64,000 bases of DNA from DATAQC01 sp038238185. GTDB taxonomy: Bacteria; Actinomycetota; Acidimicrobiia; Acidimicrobiales; AC-14. The stretch lies in contig JBBRXY010000006.1 of the NCBI GenBank assembly GCA_038238185.1, forward strand, positions 1 through 64,000. The letters run 5' to 3'. How positions within the stretch are numbered: position 1 is the first letter of the stretch; each line of letters begins with the position of its first letter. Made by a program: the position numbers and the translations under genes. The notes beneath the pieces were generated by a model. It saw only the letters and a program-made list of their open reading frames with translations, ran no database searches and had not been told where the DNA came from. Of the stretch, positions 33,415 to 42,268 are shown one piece after another.

Positions 33415-33513
33415 CTTAGGGTCAGAAAGATAACTACCTGTGCATTCGATAATGAGAATCCGCTGGTAGGTGGCTTCCGGAATGCACAGGTAGTTATCTT
33501 CTGAACCCTTAGG
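33415..33513. repeat. Palindromic element, copy 1
   Basis: A 99-bp inverted repeat. The inner arms GATAACTACCTGTGCATTC (from 33429) and its complement (ending 33498) match perfectly, and outer parts (TTAGGGTCAGAA versus TTCTGAACCCTTA) match with small gaps. It lies between the sigma-70 gene and the surface protein gene. On the minus strand it is followed by a run of six T, so it may also end the sigma transcript. A relative lies at 45178-45269. Confidence 0.8.
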
Positions 33514-33572
33514 GTGCATCTCGGCCGACGAGAAGCAGGCGGTGGAGCTCCGGTGCCTGGTCAGGCACCCGG

Positions 33573-34505
33573 TCAGGCCGACAGGAGGTCGCGGACTCCC
33601 CGGCTGGCCGATCGGCGCAACTTGGCGATGGCCTTCACCTCGACCTGGCGAACGCCCTCGCGGGTGAGGCCGAAGCGCTCTCCCACCTCCTCGAGGGTGC
33701 GGGGACTGCCTCGGTCGAGGCCGTAGCGCAGGCAGAGCACCTCGCGCTCCCGGGGCTCCAGGATGGCGAGCAGGGCCGTGACCTGGGCCGGCAGCATCGA
33801 CGAGAAGACGACCTCGTCGGGAGCCGGCGTGGCTGTGTCCTCGACCAAGTCGGCGAGCTCGGAGTCGCCGTCGGTGAGCCGCTCGGAGAGGGACACGGGC
33901 TCGGCGAGGAACGGGGTGAGCTCTTCGATCTTGCGGCGTGGCATCCCCAACGCCTGGCTGACCTCGTCGGGGCGCGGCATGCGGCCCAATTGCACCTCGA
34001 GCGACGAACTGGTCATGCGGATGGCCAGCAGTTGGTCGCCGGCGTGCACGGGCAGGCGGATGGAGCGACCGGTGTTGGCGATGCCCCGGGAGATGGTCTG
34101 GCGGATCCACCAGGTGGCGTAAGTCGAGAACTTGAACCCCCGCCGCGGGTCGAATCGTTCGACCGCGTGCATGAGGCCGAAGTTGCCCTCCTGAATGAGG
34201 TCGAGGAGGGGGAGGCCCGACGCCTGGTACTTCTTGGCGATCGAGACCACGAGCCGCAAATTGGCCCGCACGAAACGCCGCGTGGCCTCTTCGCCCGCAC
34301 GGACGGTGGCCAGGAGGGCGTCGTGGCCGTCGCCGAGCGATCCGCGGCCGCTGGCCAGTTCCTCCGCGGCCTGACGGCCGGCGGCGGCGGTCTCGCCCAG
34401 GCAGACCTCTTCCGCCCTCGTCAGGAGGGCGTACTTGCCTATGTCTCTCAGGTAGAGCTGGAGGAGATCCTCGTCCTCACCGCTCCGACCCCCCTGCTGT
34501 GCCAA
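33573..34505 (-). CDS. Sigma-70 family factor of the SigA/SigB group
   Basis: A 310-residue sigma factor. Region 1.2 (DLLQLYLRDIGKYALLTRAE), region 2 (RRFVRANLRLVVSIAKKYQ, LIQEGNFGLMHAVERFDPRR and FKFSTYATWWIRQTI), region 3 and region 4 (REREVLCLRYGLD, LEEVGERFGLTREGVRQVE) are all present. It lacks the long N-terminal region of primary sigma factors, suggesting a group 2 alternative factor. The start is set at TTG 34505 because AGGAGG lies 6 nt upstream; the longer frame to 34577 translates non-family sequence. It follows the RsbW-type gene on the same strand. Confidence 0.9.
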   Translation of the reverse strand: MAQQGGRSGEDEDLLQLYLRDIGKYALLTRAEEVCLGETAAAGRQAAEELASGRGSLGDGHDALLATVRAGEEATRRFVRANLRLVVSIAKKYQASGLPLLDLIQEGNFGLMHAVERFDPRRGFKFSTYATWWIRQTISRGIANTGRSIRLPVHAGDQLLAIRMTSSSLEVQLGRMPRPDEVSQALGMPRRKIEELTPFLAEPVSLSERLTDGDSELADLVEDTATPAPDEVVFSSMLPAQVTALLAILEPREREVLCLRYGLDRGSPRTLEEVGERFGLTREGVRQVEVKAIAKLRRSASRGVRDLLSA

Positions 34506-34573
34506 AGAAGTCCTCCTGTGCGGGAAGAAAAGTATCAGGGGACCGGGGCATGTGCCCGACGGCCCCGGTGATT

Positions 34574-34963
34574 TCAAGCCGGGCGGTCGAAACGCATGAC
34601 CAAAACGACGCCGTCATCGTCACGGTCGACCTCGCACGTGGTCGTCACGCGGTCGATGAGCCAGAGGCCCCGGCCCCGCTCGGCCGAGGGGTCCGGTGGG
34701 CGACAGACGTGGGCAGCCAGATCGAAGCCGGGCCCGGCGTCCCAGACCCTCACGACGAGACCCGAGCGGTCGAGGGTCAGGTCGGCCTGGAGGGCGGCAC
34801 CGCCATGGCGACGGGCGTTGACGAGCGCCTCGTGGGCGGCGAGGACGACATCGTCGCTGTCTCCCTCCCAGCCCTCGTCGGCGAGAAAGGAATGGATCCG
34901 GCGACGCGCCGCGCTCGGCTCGATGGGCAGCGCTATGGGTTCGGCGAACTTCGACGCCGTCAT
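34574..34963 (-). CDS. RsbW-like ATP-binding anti-sigma/serine kinase protein
   Basis: A 129-residue GHKL ATPase. The N box is HEALVNARRHG, the G1 box VWDAGPGFD and the G2 box GRGLWLI. The size and spacing are those of RsbW/SpoIIAB-type anti-sigma factors and of related serine kinases, which bind a sigma factor or phosphorylate an antagonist. It lies about 70 bp upstream of the sigma-70 gene, which makes that factor a candidate partner; no anti-anti-sigma gene is adjacent. GAGAAGG lies 4 nt before the ATG. Confidence 0.85.
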   Translation of the reverse strand: MTASKFAEPIALPIEPSAARRRIHSFLADEGWEGDSDDVVLAAHEALVNARRHGGAALQADLTLDRSGLVVRVWDAGPGFDLAAHVCRPPDPSAERGRGLWLIDRVTTTCEVDRDDDGVVLVMRFDRPA

Positions 34964-35043
34964 GTGCCTTCTCCCGGCGTTCCTAAGGCGGTCTCGTGAA
35001 GTCTTCCCCTTGTACCCGACGCCCTAACCAGGCGTCATTGCGC

Positions 35044-36123
35044 TCACGCTTCGAAGACGGTGGCCAACTCCTCGGGAACGGCGACGTCGAGCTGGCCATA
35101 CGTGCAGGACGCGGCCTGGCGGTCGGGGCGCCAGCGCTCGAAATGCGTGGCGTGGCGGAATCGGTCGCCTTGGAGATGGTCGAACGCCACTTCGGCCACC
35201 AGTTCCGGACGCAGCGGCTCCCAGGAGTGGTCGCGCTTGGCGTTCCATCGGCTGGCCCCACCGGGCATACGTCCACCCCCCTCGGCCTCTGCCTCGGCGG
35301 CTGCGGTCGCCCACGCCGCCCAGGGGTGGCCGTCGAGGGCACTGTCGCGAAATGGGGCCAGCTCGTCGACCAGCTCCCTACGTCGGGCCATGGTGAAGGA
35401 CGCGGCCACGCCCACGTGGTGCAGCACCCCGGCCTTGTCGAACAGGCCGAGCAGGAGGGAGCCGACGACGCCCCCGCTCTTGTGCCAGCGGAAGCCGGCC
35501 ACCACGCAGTCGGCGGTGCGCTGGTGCTTGACCTTGAGCATCACCCGCTCGTTCTCCCGATAGGCGACGTCGATCCGCTTGGCCACCACCCCGTCGAGGC
35601 CGGCCCCCTCGAAGCGGTCGAACCACTGGGCGGCAACGGTCGCATCGTCGGTGGCGGGTGTGAGGTGCATCGGTGGGCGGGCTTCGGCGAGGGCGCCGAC
35701 GAGCAGGGCCCGGCGCTCGCCGAAGGGGCGCCCCCGGAGATCGTCGTCGCCCAGGGCCAACAGGTCGAACGCCACGAACGAGGCGGGCGTCTGGGCGGCC
35801 AGCAGCCGAATGCGTGATTCGGCGGGGTGGATGCGTTGGAGGAGGGCCTCGAAGTCGAGGCCATGGTCGGACGCGATGACGATCTCACCGTCGAGGACGC
35901 AGCGCGGCGGCAACATCGACCGGATCGGGTCGATCAGCTCGGGGAAGTACCGGGTCAGCGGCCGCTCGTTGCGGCTGCCCAGCTCGACCTCGTCGCCATC
36001 GCAGAAGACGATGGCGCGAAAGCCGTCCCACTTGGGCTCGTAGACGAGGTCGTCGCCCTCGGGCAGGGTGCGGGCGAGCTTGGCCAGCATGGGCTTGACG
36101 GGCGGCATGACGGGCAGCTGCAT
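35044..36123 (-). CDS. ligC: ATP-dependent DNA ligase (LigC/LigD ligase type)
   Basis: A 359-residue ligase. Motif I EPKWDGFRA carries the AMP-accepting Lys31; motif III VLDGEIV, motif IV GLDGVVAKR and motif V VMLKVKHQR follow, and the C-terminal part is an OB-fold (GVVGSLLLGLFD). It matches the stand-alone ligases related to the LigD ligase domain that seal nicks in repair or end joining. No Ku or polymerase domain gene is nearby. It is divergent from treY, with 41 bp between the two starts. Confidence 0.9.
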   Translation of the reverse strand: MQLPVMPPVKPMLAKLARTLPEGDDLVYEPKWDGFRAIVFCDGDEVELGSRNERPLTRYFPELIDPIRSMLPPRCVLDGEIVIASDHGLDFEALLQRIHPAESRIRLLAAQTPASFVAFDLLALGDDDLRGRPFGERRALLVGALAEARPPMHLTPATDDATVAAQWFDRFEGAGLDGVVAKRIDVAYRENERVMLKVKHQRTADCVVAGFRWHKSGGVVGSLLLGLFDKAGVLHHVGVAASFTMARRRELVDELAPFRDSALDGHPWAAWATAAAEAEAEGGGRMPGGASRWNAKRDHSWEPLRPELVAEVAFDHLQGDRFRHATHFERWRPDRQAASCTYGQLDVAVPEELATVFEA

Positions 36124-36151
36124 TCCCGCAATCGTAGGGCCGGGGTCTGGG

Positions 36152-36164
36152 TAGGTTGCCCGCT
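36152..36164 (+). promoter_or_regulatory. Leaderless promoter box of treY
   Basis: TAGGTT (36152-36157), 7 nt, then ATG at 36165. This also argues against the in-frame TTG at 36156. Confidence 0.55.
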
Positions 36165-38924
36165 ATGTCCCCGAGCACGGTTGTCGCCGAGGTTGCCCCG
36201 CGGGCCACCTACCGGGTGCAACTGCACGCCGGGTTCGGGTTCGACGACGTAGCCGCCATCGCCGGCTACCTCGCCGACCTCGGCGTGAGCCACGTCTACT
36301 GCTCCCCCTACCTCCAGGCCGCGGCGGGGAGCACTCACGGGTACGACGTGGTCGACCATCACCGGCTGAACGTCGAGCTGGGCGGGAGCGAGGCGTTCGG
36401 GCGCATGACCCAGGCCCTGGCCGCCCATGGGCTGTCCCAGGTGGCCGACATCGTGCCCAACCACATGGCGGCGGTGGGCCGGGAGAACCCCTGGTGGTGG
36501 GACGTCCTCGAGAACGGCCCATCGAGCCAGTGGGCCGACGCCTTCGACATCGACTGGCCGATAGTCACCCCGCTCAGAGGGCCGCTCAGGCCCAGCACCC
36601 CGCTCAGAGGGCCGCTCAGGCCCAGCACCCCGCTCAGAGGGCCGCTCAGGCCCAGCGCCGAGGTGGCCGGCAACCGGGTCCTCCTGCCCATCCTGGGCGA
36701 CCACTACGGCCGCTTGCTGGAGGCCGGACAGCTCCGCCTGGCCCGTCAGGGGTCGGCGTTCGAAGTGCGCTACGTCGACCATGCCGTCCCCATCTCACCC
36801 CGAACCCTCGATGTCGTCCTGACCCGGGCGGCAGCCCGTAGCGGGTCCGAGGAGCTGGCCACCCTCGCCACCGCCCTCGGCCGCCTCCCGCCTGCGACGG
36901 CCACCGACCGTCGCAGCGTCCGGGAGCGTCACCGCGACAAGGAGGTGCTGGGCGGTCTTCTTCGCCGCCTCCTCGAGGAGCAGCCGGCGGTGGCGGCGGC
37001 TGTCGACGACATCGTCGACGCCACCAATGCGGAGCCCGACGCCCTCGACGCCCTGATCGCCCGGCAGAACTACCGGTTGGCCCACTGGCGGGTCGCCGCC
37101 GAGGAGCTCGACTACCGCCGCTTCTTCGACATCTCCACCCTCGTCGGTCTCCGTATGGAGCTCCCTCACGTGTTCGAGGAGACCCACGCGCTGATCCTCG
37201 GCCTGGTCGCCTCGGGAGCCGTCACCGGCCTTCGCATCGACCATCCCGACGGCCTCCGCGACCCCGAGGGCTACCTACGCCGCCTCTTCGAGGCGTCGGG
37301 GGGTGCCTGGGCCGTGGTGGAGAAGATCCTGGAGCCGGGCGAGGAGCTCCCGCCGACCTGGCCGGTGGCGGGAACCACCGGCTACGACTTCCTCAACCTG
37401 GTGGGCGGGCTGTTCGTGGACGCCTCCGGCGAGAAGCCCCTCACCGAACTGCACGCCCGGTTCGCCGCCGCTCCCGAGAGCTACGCCGACGTGGTCCGCG
37501 AGAAGAAACACCTCGTCATGCAGGACGCGCTGGCTGCCGACGTCCGGCGCGTCGTCGACCTGGCCGTCGCCGCGTGCGATCGCCACCGGCGCTTCGGTGA
37601 CTACACCCGGCCGGAACTGGCCGCCGCCGTCACCGAGTTGGTGGCGTGCTTTCCCGTCTACCGCACCTACCTCCGTGCCGGCCAGCCGGCCACCGATGTC
37701 GACATCGCCCATCTCGCCGTGGCCACCGACGAGGCGCGGTCGCGTCGTCCCGATCTCGACCCCGACCTGTTCGACTTCCTGACCGACGTCCTCACCCTTC
37801 GGGTCCCGGGTGAGGCCGAGGAGGAGCTGGCCATCCGGTTCCAGCAGCTGACAGCTCCCGTGATGGCGAAGGGGGCGGAGGACACCGCGTTCTACTGCTG
37901 GCGGCGACTGGTGTCGCTCAACGAGGTCGGCGGTGATCCCGGCCGTTTCGGCACCAGCGTGGAGGAGTTCCACCGATGGAACCGCCGGGCGGCCGAGGCC
38001 TGGCCTTCGACGCTGCTGGCCCTGGCCACCCACGACACCAAGCGCAGTGCCGACGTGCGTGCCCGTATCGGACTGCTGTCGGAGATCCCCGACCAGTGGG
38101 CGCTGGCCGTGCGTCGGTGGTCGGCCATGAACGAGGCCCATAAGGTCGACGGCCTTCCTGACCGCGGCGCCGAGTATCTCCTTTACCAGACGCTGGTGGG
38201 CGCCTGGCCCCTGCCGGCCGACCGGGCCGTCGCCTACATGGACAAGGCGTCCCGGGAAGCCAAGGAGCACACCTCGTGGACCCGGCCCGATCCCGACTAC
38301 GACCGGGCCCTTGCCGCCTTCGTCGAGGCGGTGGTGGCCGACCCGCGGTTCACCGCCGACCTGGCCGCGTTCATGGCCCACCTCGTGGGCCCGGCCCAGG
38401 TGACGTCGTTGGCTCAGGTCCTGCTGGCCTCGACCGCCCCGGGGGTTCCCGACGTCTACCAGGGGTCGGAGCTGTGGGACCTGAGCCTCGTCGACCCCGA
38501 CAACCGCCGCCCCGTCGACTATGCCTTGCGTCGTCGGCTTCTGGACGAGGTGGTCTCCCGTGCTGCCGACGATGTGTGGCCCCCTTCGGCGGGTGACGAG
38601 GGCGCCTCCAAACTGTGGTTGATCCAGCGGGCCTTGGGGATCCGCCGATCGTGCGCCCCGGCGTTCGCCGCCGGATCGTCGTACGAGGCCCTGGCGGTGG
38701 ACGGCGAGAAGGCCGATCACGCGGTGGCGTTCTGCCGCAACGGCCAGGTGTGCGTTGTCGTCCCCCGCCTGGTGCTCGGGCTCGCTTCGGCATGGGGCGA
38801 TACCACCGTGGCGCTGCCCCCGGGGCGATGGACCGACGCCCTCGGTGGCGCGGTCTTCGGAGGACCAGCCGCCCTGGAACGGCTGCTGGCCCGCTTCCCG
38901 ATGGCGCTGCTGACCGCCGAATGA
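36165..38924 (+). CDS. treY: TreY, malto-oligosyltrehalose synthase
   Basis: A 919-residue GH13 enzyme that rearranges the reducing end of maltooligosaccharides to trehalose. Family sequences are clear: ATYRVQLHAGFGFDD, SHVYCSPYLQA, DIVPNHMA, the nucleophile in GLRIDHPDGL, the general acid in VVEKILEPGEELP, and THDTKRSADVRARI. Residues 135-164 are an insertion of three TPLRGPLRPS repeats not found in the usual enzyme, just before the conserved GNRVLLPILGDHYG. The stop overlaps the treZ start (ATGA). Together they convert glycogen-type chains to trehalose. Confidence 0.95.
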   Translation: MSPSTVVAEVAPRATYRVQLHAGFGFDDVAAIAGYLADLGVSHVYCSPYLQAAAGSTHGYDVVDHHRLNVELGGSEAFGRMTQALAAHGLSQVADIVPNHMAAVGRENPWWWDVLENGPSSQWADAFDIDWPIVTPLRGPLRPSTPLRGPLRPSTPLRGPLRPSAEVAGNRVLLPILGDHYGRLLEAGQLRLARQGSAFEVRYVDHAVPISPRTLDVVLTRAAARSGSEELATLATALGRLPPATATDRRSVRERHRDKEVLGGLLRRLLEEQPAVAAAVDDIVDATNAEPDALDALIARQNYRLAHWRVAAEELDYRRFFDISTLVGLRMELPHVFEETHALILGLVASGAVTGLRIDHPDGLRDPEGYLRRLFEASGGAWAVVEKILEPGEELPPTWPVAGTTGYDFLNLVGGLFVDASGEKPLTELHARFAAAPESYADVVREKKHLVMQDALAADVRRVVDLAVAACDRHRRFGDYTRPELAAAVTELVACFPVYRTYLRAGQPATDVDIAHLAVATDEARSRRPDLDPDLFDFLTDVLTLRVPGEAEEELAIRFQQLTAPVMAKGAEDTAFYCWRRLVSLNEVGGDPGRFGTSVEEFHRWNRRAAEAWPSTLLALATHDTKRSADVRARIGLLSEIPDQWALAVRRWSAMNEAHKVDGLPDRGAEYLLYQTLVGAWPLPADRAVAYMDKASREAKEHTSWTRPDPDYDRALAAFVEAVVADPRFTADLAAFMAHLVGPAQVTSLAQVLLASTAPGVPDVYQGSELWDLSLVDPDNRRPVDYALRRRLLDEVVSRAADDVWPPSAGDEGASKLWLIQRALGIRRSCAPAFAAGSSYEALAVDGEKADHAVAFCRNGQVCVVVPRLVLGLASAWGDTTVALPPGRWTDALGGAVFGGPAALERLLARFPMALLTAE
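36567..36656. repeat. Three 30-bp tandem repeats inside treY
   Basis: Three exact copies of a 30-bp unit coding TPLRGPLRPS. Each unit is itself a near-duplication of a 12-bp CCGCTCAG-initiated half. The length keeps the reading frame. Confidence 0.9.
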
Positions 38925-40606
38925 GCCAGCGCTTCGAGGTCTGGGCTCCCCGCGCGGGCCGCGTCGAGGTCGTGCTGGGCGATCACCGGGTGGCCATGGA
39001 AGGGCCCGACGAGCGGGGCTGGTACCGCACCGTCGTCGAAGACGCGGTCGACGATGGCGACTATTCCTTCTCGCTCGACGGCGGCCCACCGCTGCCCGAC
39101 CCCCGATCCGCTTGGCAGCCTCTCGGCGTGCACGGGCCATCCCGGCTGGTCGACCACGGGACCTTCGCATGGACCGACGAAGGCTGGGGGGCGCCTCCTC
39201 TGGCCGATGCCGTGGTCTACGAGCTGCACGTGGGCACCTTCTCGGCCGAGGGCACCTTCGACGGGGCCGTCGACCACCTCGACCACCTCGTCGACCTCGG
39301 CGTGACCGCGGTGGAGGTGATGCCCGTGGTCGAGTTTCCCGGCGACCGGGGCTGGGGGTACGACGGCGTCGACCTCTGGGCGCCCCACTCCGCCTACGGG
39401 GGCCCCGCCGGCTTCAAGCGCCTGGTCGACGCGTGCCACGCCCGGAACCTGGCCGTCGTGCTCGACGTCGTCTACAACCACCTCGGCCCCGACGGGAACT
39501 ACCTGCCGCAGTTCGGGCCCTACTTCACCGACCGGTACTCGACCCCGTGGGGCGAGGCGGTCAACTACGACGGCCCCGACAGCGACGAGGTCCGCGCCTT
39601 CGTCGTCGACAACGCCTGCATGTGGATCCGCGACTACCACCTCGACGGCCTTCGCCTCGATGCCGTCCACGCCCTCGTCGACATCTCGGCCGTCCATGTG
39701 GTGGAGGAGATCGCCGACTCGGTGCACCGGTTGGCGGGCACGCTCGGGCGCCCGGCCTGGGTTGTGGCCGAGAGCGACCTCAACGACCCCCGGGTCGTGC
39801 GCACCGCCGCCATCGGCGGGTGGGGCTGTGACGCCCAGTGGAGCGACGACTTCCACCACGCCCTGCACGCCGTGCTGACCGGCGAGCGGACGGGCTACTA
39901 CGCCGACTTCGGTTCACTGGCCCAGTTGGCCAAAGCCCTCAAGCAGGCCTACGTCTACGACGGGTGCCGATCGGCTCACCGCCGACGCCACCACGGGCGG
40001 CGGCCCACCGGACTTGACGGCAGCAGCTTCTTCGGTTTCCTCCAGAACCACGACCAGGTGGGCAACCGGGCCGCCGGTGAAAGGTCGAGCGCCCTGATAG
40101 GAACCGGGCGGGTCAAGATTGCCGCTGCCCTGGTGCTGTGCGCACCGTTCGTGCCGATGTTGTTCCAGGGTGAGGAGTGGGCGGCGTCGACGCCGTTCCA
40201 GTACTTCACCGACCACAGCGACGCCGGGCTGGGGCGGGCCGTGAGCGAGGGCCGCCGCCGGGAGTTCGCCGCCTTCGGGTGGGAGCCCGACGACGTCCCC
40301 GATCCCCAAGACCCCGAGACCTTCCGCCGCTCGCGTCTCGACTGGGACGAGCTGGGTTGCTCCCCCCACTCCGAGGTGCTGGCCTGGCACCGCGACCTCA
40401 TCCGCCTCCGGCGAGAGGTGCCCGCCCTGGCCGGGAACGGCTTCGATGAAGTCGACGTCCGGTGGGACGAGGCCGCTGGGTGGCTGGTCGTCGAACGGGG
40501 CCCGCTCTCGGTGGTGTGCAACCTGAGTGGTTCGGAACAGGCCGTCCCACTCAGAGATGGCGGCGAGTCCGTCGTTCCCGCCGAAACCGTGCTGATCGTC
40601 GGCTGA
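38921..40606 (+). CDS. treZ: TreZ, malto-oligosyltrehalose trehalohydrolase
   Basis: A 561-residue GH13 enzyme that releases trehalose from the product of TreY. It begins with a carbohydrate-binding N-terminal domain (RFEVWAPRAGRVEVVL), then the barrel: VYELHVGTFS, VEVMPVVEFPGDRGWGYDGV, VVYNHLGPDGNYL, nucleophile in LRLDAVHAL, acid in VVAESDLND and FLQNHDQVGN. The ATG overlaps treY by 4 nt. TreX is not in the window. Confidence 0.95.
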   Translation: MSQRFEVWAPRAGRVEVVLGDHRVAMEGPDERGWYRTVVEDAVDDGDYSFSLDGGPPLPDPRSAWQPLGVHGPSRLVDHGTFAWTDEGWGAPPLADAVVYELHVGTFSAEGTFDGAVDHLDHLVDLGVTAVEVMPVVEFPGDRGWGYDGVDLWAPHSAYGGPAGFKRLVDACHARNLAVVLDVVYNHLGPDGNYLPQFGPYFTDRYSTPWGEAVNYDGPDSDEVRAFVVDNACMWIRDYHLDGLRLDAVHALVDISAVHVVEEIADSVHRLAGTLGRPAWVVAESDLNDPRVVRTAAIGGWGCDAQWSDDFHHALHAVLTGERTGYYADFGSLAQLAKALKQAYVYDGCRSAHRRRHHGRRPTGLDGSSFFGFLQNHDQVGNRAAGERSSALIGTGRVKIAAALVLCAPFVPMLFQGEEWAASTPFQYFTDHSDAGLGRAVSEGRRREFAAFGWEPDDVPDPQDPETFRRSRLDWDELGCSPHSEVLAWHRDLIRLRREVPALAGNGFDEVDVRWDEAAGWLVVERGPLSVVCNLSGSEQAVPLRDGGESVVPAETVLIVG

Positions 40607-40619
40607 CCCTCGGTCTTCT

Positions 40620-40658
40620 TTGCTGAATATCGAACACCCAGTGTTGGAAATTCAGCAA
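40620..40658. terminator. Bidirectional hairpin between treZ and the PHP gene
   Basis: TTGCTGAATATCGAACA (40620-40636) pairs with the complementary strand at 40642-40658 at 15 of 17 positions around a CCCAG loop. It lies between two convergent stop codons. It is AT-richer than its surroundings. Confidence 0.65.
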
Positions 40659-40668
40659 CGAACGGCTA

Positions 40669-41730
40669 CTAATGCGACGCGGCCCAGCCCACCAGGTCGT
40701 CGGCGGAACGGGTGTTGACCACCGACTCGAGGGGGACGTCGGCCTCGGCGGCCCGCACGCAGCCGTTGGTGAGCCATTCGAGTTGGCCGGGGGCGTGGGC
40801 GTCGGTATCGATCGACACGGTGCACCCGGCGGCCAGGGCCTGGCGCAGCAGGCGCATTGGGGGGTCGAGGCGTTCGGGGCGCGAGTTGATCTCCACGGCC
40901 GTGCCGGTGGCCGTGCACGCAGCGAACACCGCCCCGGCGTCGAAGCTGGACTCGGGCCGCCCGGCACCCCGGCCGCGGCCCCGGCCCGCGGTGGTGTCGG
41001 GCGAGGAGGCGAGGAGGCGCCCGGTGCAGTGACCGAGGATGTCGACGTGGGGGCTCTGCACCGCGGCCACCATCCGTTTGGTCATCTCCGGCGCCTCCAT
41101 CCTCAGCTTCGAGTGCACGCTGGCCACCACGACGTCGAGGGAGGCCAGCAGCTCCTCCTCCTGGTCGAGACCGCCGTCGAGGAGGATGTCGACTTCGATA
41201 CCAGTGAGGATCCGGAACGGCGCCAGCTCCTCGTTCAGAGCGGCGACCACTTCGAGTTGTTGACGCAGGCGGTCGGGGGAGAGGCCGTGGGCAATGGTGA
41301 GACGGGGGGAGTGGTCGGTGAGGACCATGTACTCGTGACCCAGGTCGCGAGCCGCCCTGGCCATCTCGTCGATGGGGCTGCCCCCGTCGGACCAGTTGGA
41401 GTGGCTGTGGCAATCGCCGCGCAGTTCACCCCGGATCTCGGCCGCCCGTCCGGTGAGCGGCGCGGCGGCGTCGGGAGAAGCGTCTTCCTCCAACCTGGCC
41501 AGGTAGTCGGGGACTTCGCCGGCCAACGCCTGGGTGACCACCTGTGCCGTCTTCTCACCCACTCCTTTGAGGTCGCGGAGCCGGCCCTGCTCGGCCCGGC
41601 GGCGGACGTCGTCGGGGTCGAGGGCGGAAAGCGTGGCCACCGCCGTGCGGAATGCCCCCACCCGGTAGCTGGGGGCGCCCGACCGCTCCAGCAGGTAGGC
41701 GATGCGCTCGAGGGCCTGGACGGGGTCCAC
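40669..41730 (-). CDS. PHP-domain phosphoesterase with helix-hairpin-helix N-terminus
   Basis: A 353-residue protein resembling the C-terminal part of PolX polymerases. Residues about 1-80 are a helix-hairpin-helix module (RIAYLLERSGAPSYRVGAF, RDLKGVGEKTAQVV). From 103 a PHP metal site follows: GDCHSHSNWSDG, LTDHS, GIEVDIL, VASVHS, GHCTGR and DTDAHAPG. It probably removes phosphate or nucleotides from DNA ends, but no polymerase domain is present. The start is GTG 41730. Confidence 0.85.
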   Translation of the reverse strand: MDPVQALERIAYLLERSGAPSYRVGAFRTAVATLSALDPDDVRRRAEQGRLRDLKGVGEKTAQVVTQALAGEVPDYLARLEEDASPDAAAPLTGRAAEIRGELRGDCHSHSNWSDGGSPIDEMARAARDLGHEYMVLTDHSPRLTIAHGLSPDRLRQQLEVVAALNEELAPFRILTGIEVDILLDGGLDQEEELLASLDVVVASVHSKLRMEAPEMTKRMVAAVQSPHVDILGHCTGRLLASSPDTTAGRGRGRGAGRPESSFDAGAVFAACTATGTAVEINSRPERLDPPMRLLRQALAAGCTVSIDTDAHAPGQLEWLTNGCVRAAEADVPLESVVNTRSADDLVGWAASH

Positions 41731-41774
41731 GGACCCGGCAGCGTAGCTTCGCGATCCATGACGTGGACGCCACC

Positions 41775-42266
41775 GTGACCCATGTCGTGGTTCTCGCCGA
41801 CACCCACATCCGCCGGGGCACGACCCGTCGGCTGTCCGACGCCGTCTACGCCCACCTCGACAGGGCGGACCTGATCCTGCACGCCGGCGACGTCGTGGTC
41901 GACGACGTCCTCGCCGAGCTGGGCGGCTTCGCCACCGTCCACGCCGTGCTCGGCAACAACGACGTCGAGCTGGTGGGCCTGCTCCCGGAGAGGCGGGTGT
42001 TCGACGTCGACGGTGTCCGCATCGGGATGATCCACGACAGCGGCCCGTTGACCGGCCGTGCCGGCCGGCTGCGCCGTCGCTTCCCGGATGCCGACGTGGT
42101 CGTGTTCGGTCACAGCCACATCCCCTCCGACACCGAGGGTCTCGACGGCCAGGTGCTGTTCAATCCGGGCTCGCCCACCGAGCGACGGGCCCAGCCCCAC
42201 CGCACGCTCGGTACCCTCGACCTCGACGGCGGGCGGGTGGTGGCCCGCCGGATCCATCAGGTGTAG
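41775..42266 (+). CDS. Calcineurin-like metallophosphoesterase (YfcE/MJ0936 type)
   Basis: A 163-residue phosphoesterase with the two-metal motifs in order: ADTHI, HAGDVV, GNNDVEL and GHSHIP. It is a compact member of the YfcE/MJ0936 group of phosphodiesterases. The start is uncertain between GTG 41775 and GTG 41763. A TAGCTT box at 41743-41748 may be the promoter. It is divergent from the PHP gene and convergent with the BTAD regulator, with only 2 bp between stops. Confidence 0.85.
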   Translation: MTHVVVLADTHIRRGTTRRLSDAVYAHLDRADLILHAGDVVVDDVLAELGGFATVHAVLGNNDVELVGLLPERRVFDVDGVRIGMIHDSGPLTGRAGRLRRRFPDADVVVFGHSHIPSDTEGLDGQVLFNPGSPTERRAQPHRTLGTLDLDGGRVVARRIHQV

Positions 42267-42268
42267 TC

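Noticed and set aside
36156..36164. TTG at 36156 as the treY start
   Set aside because: It overlaps the TAGGTT promoter box; ATG 36165 is at the leaderless distance and matches the family N-terminus.
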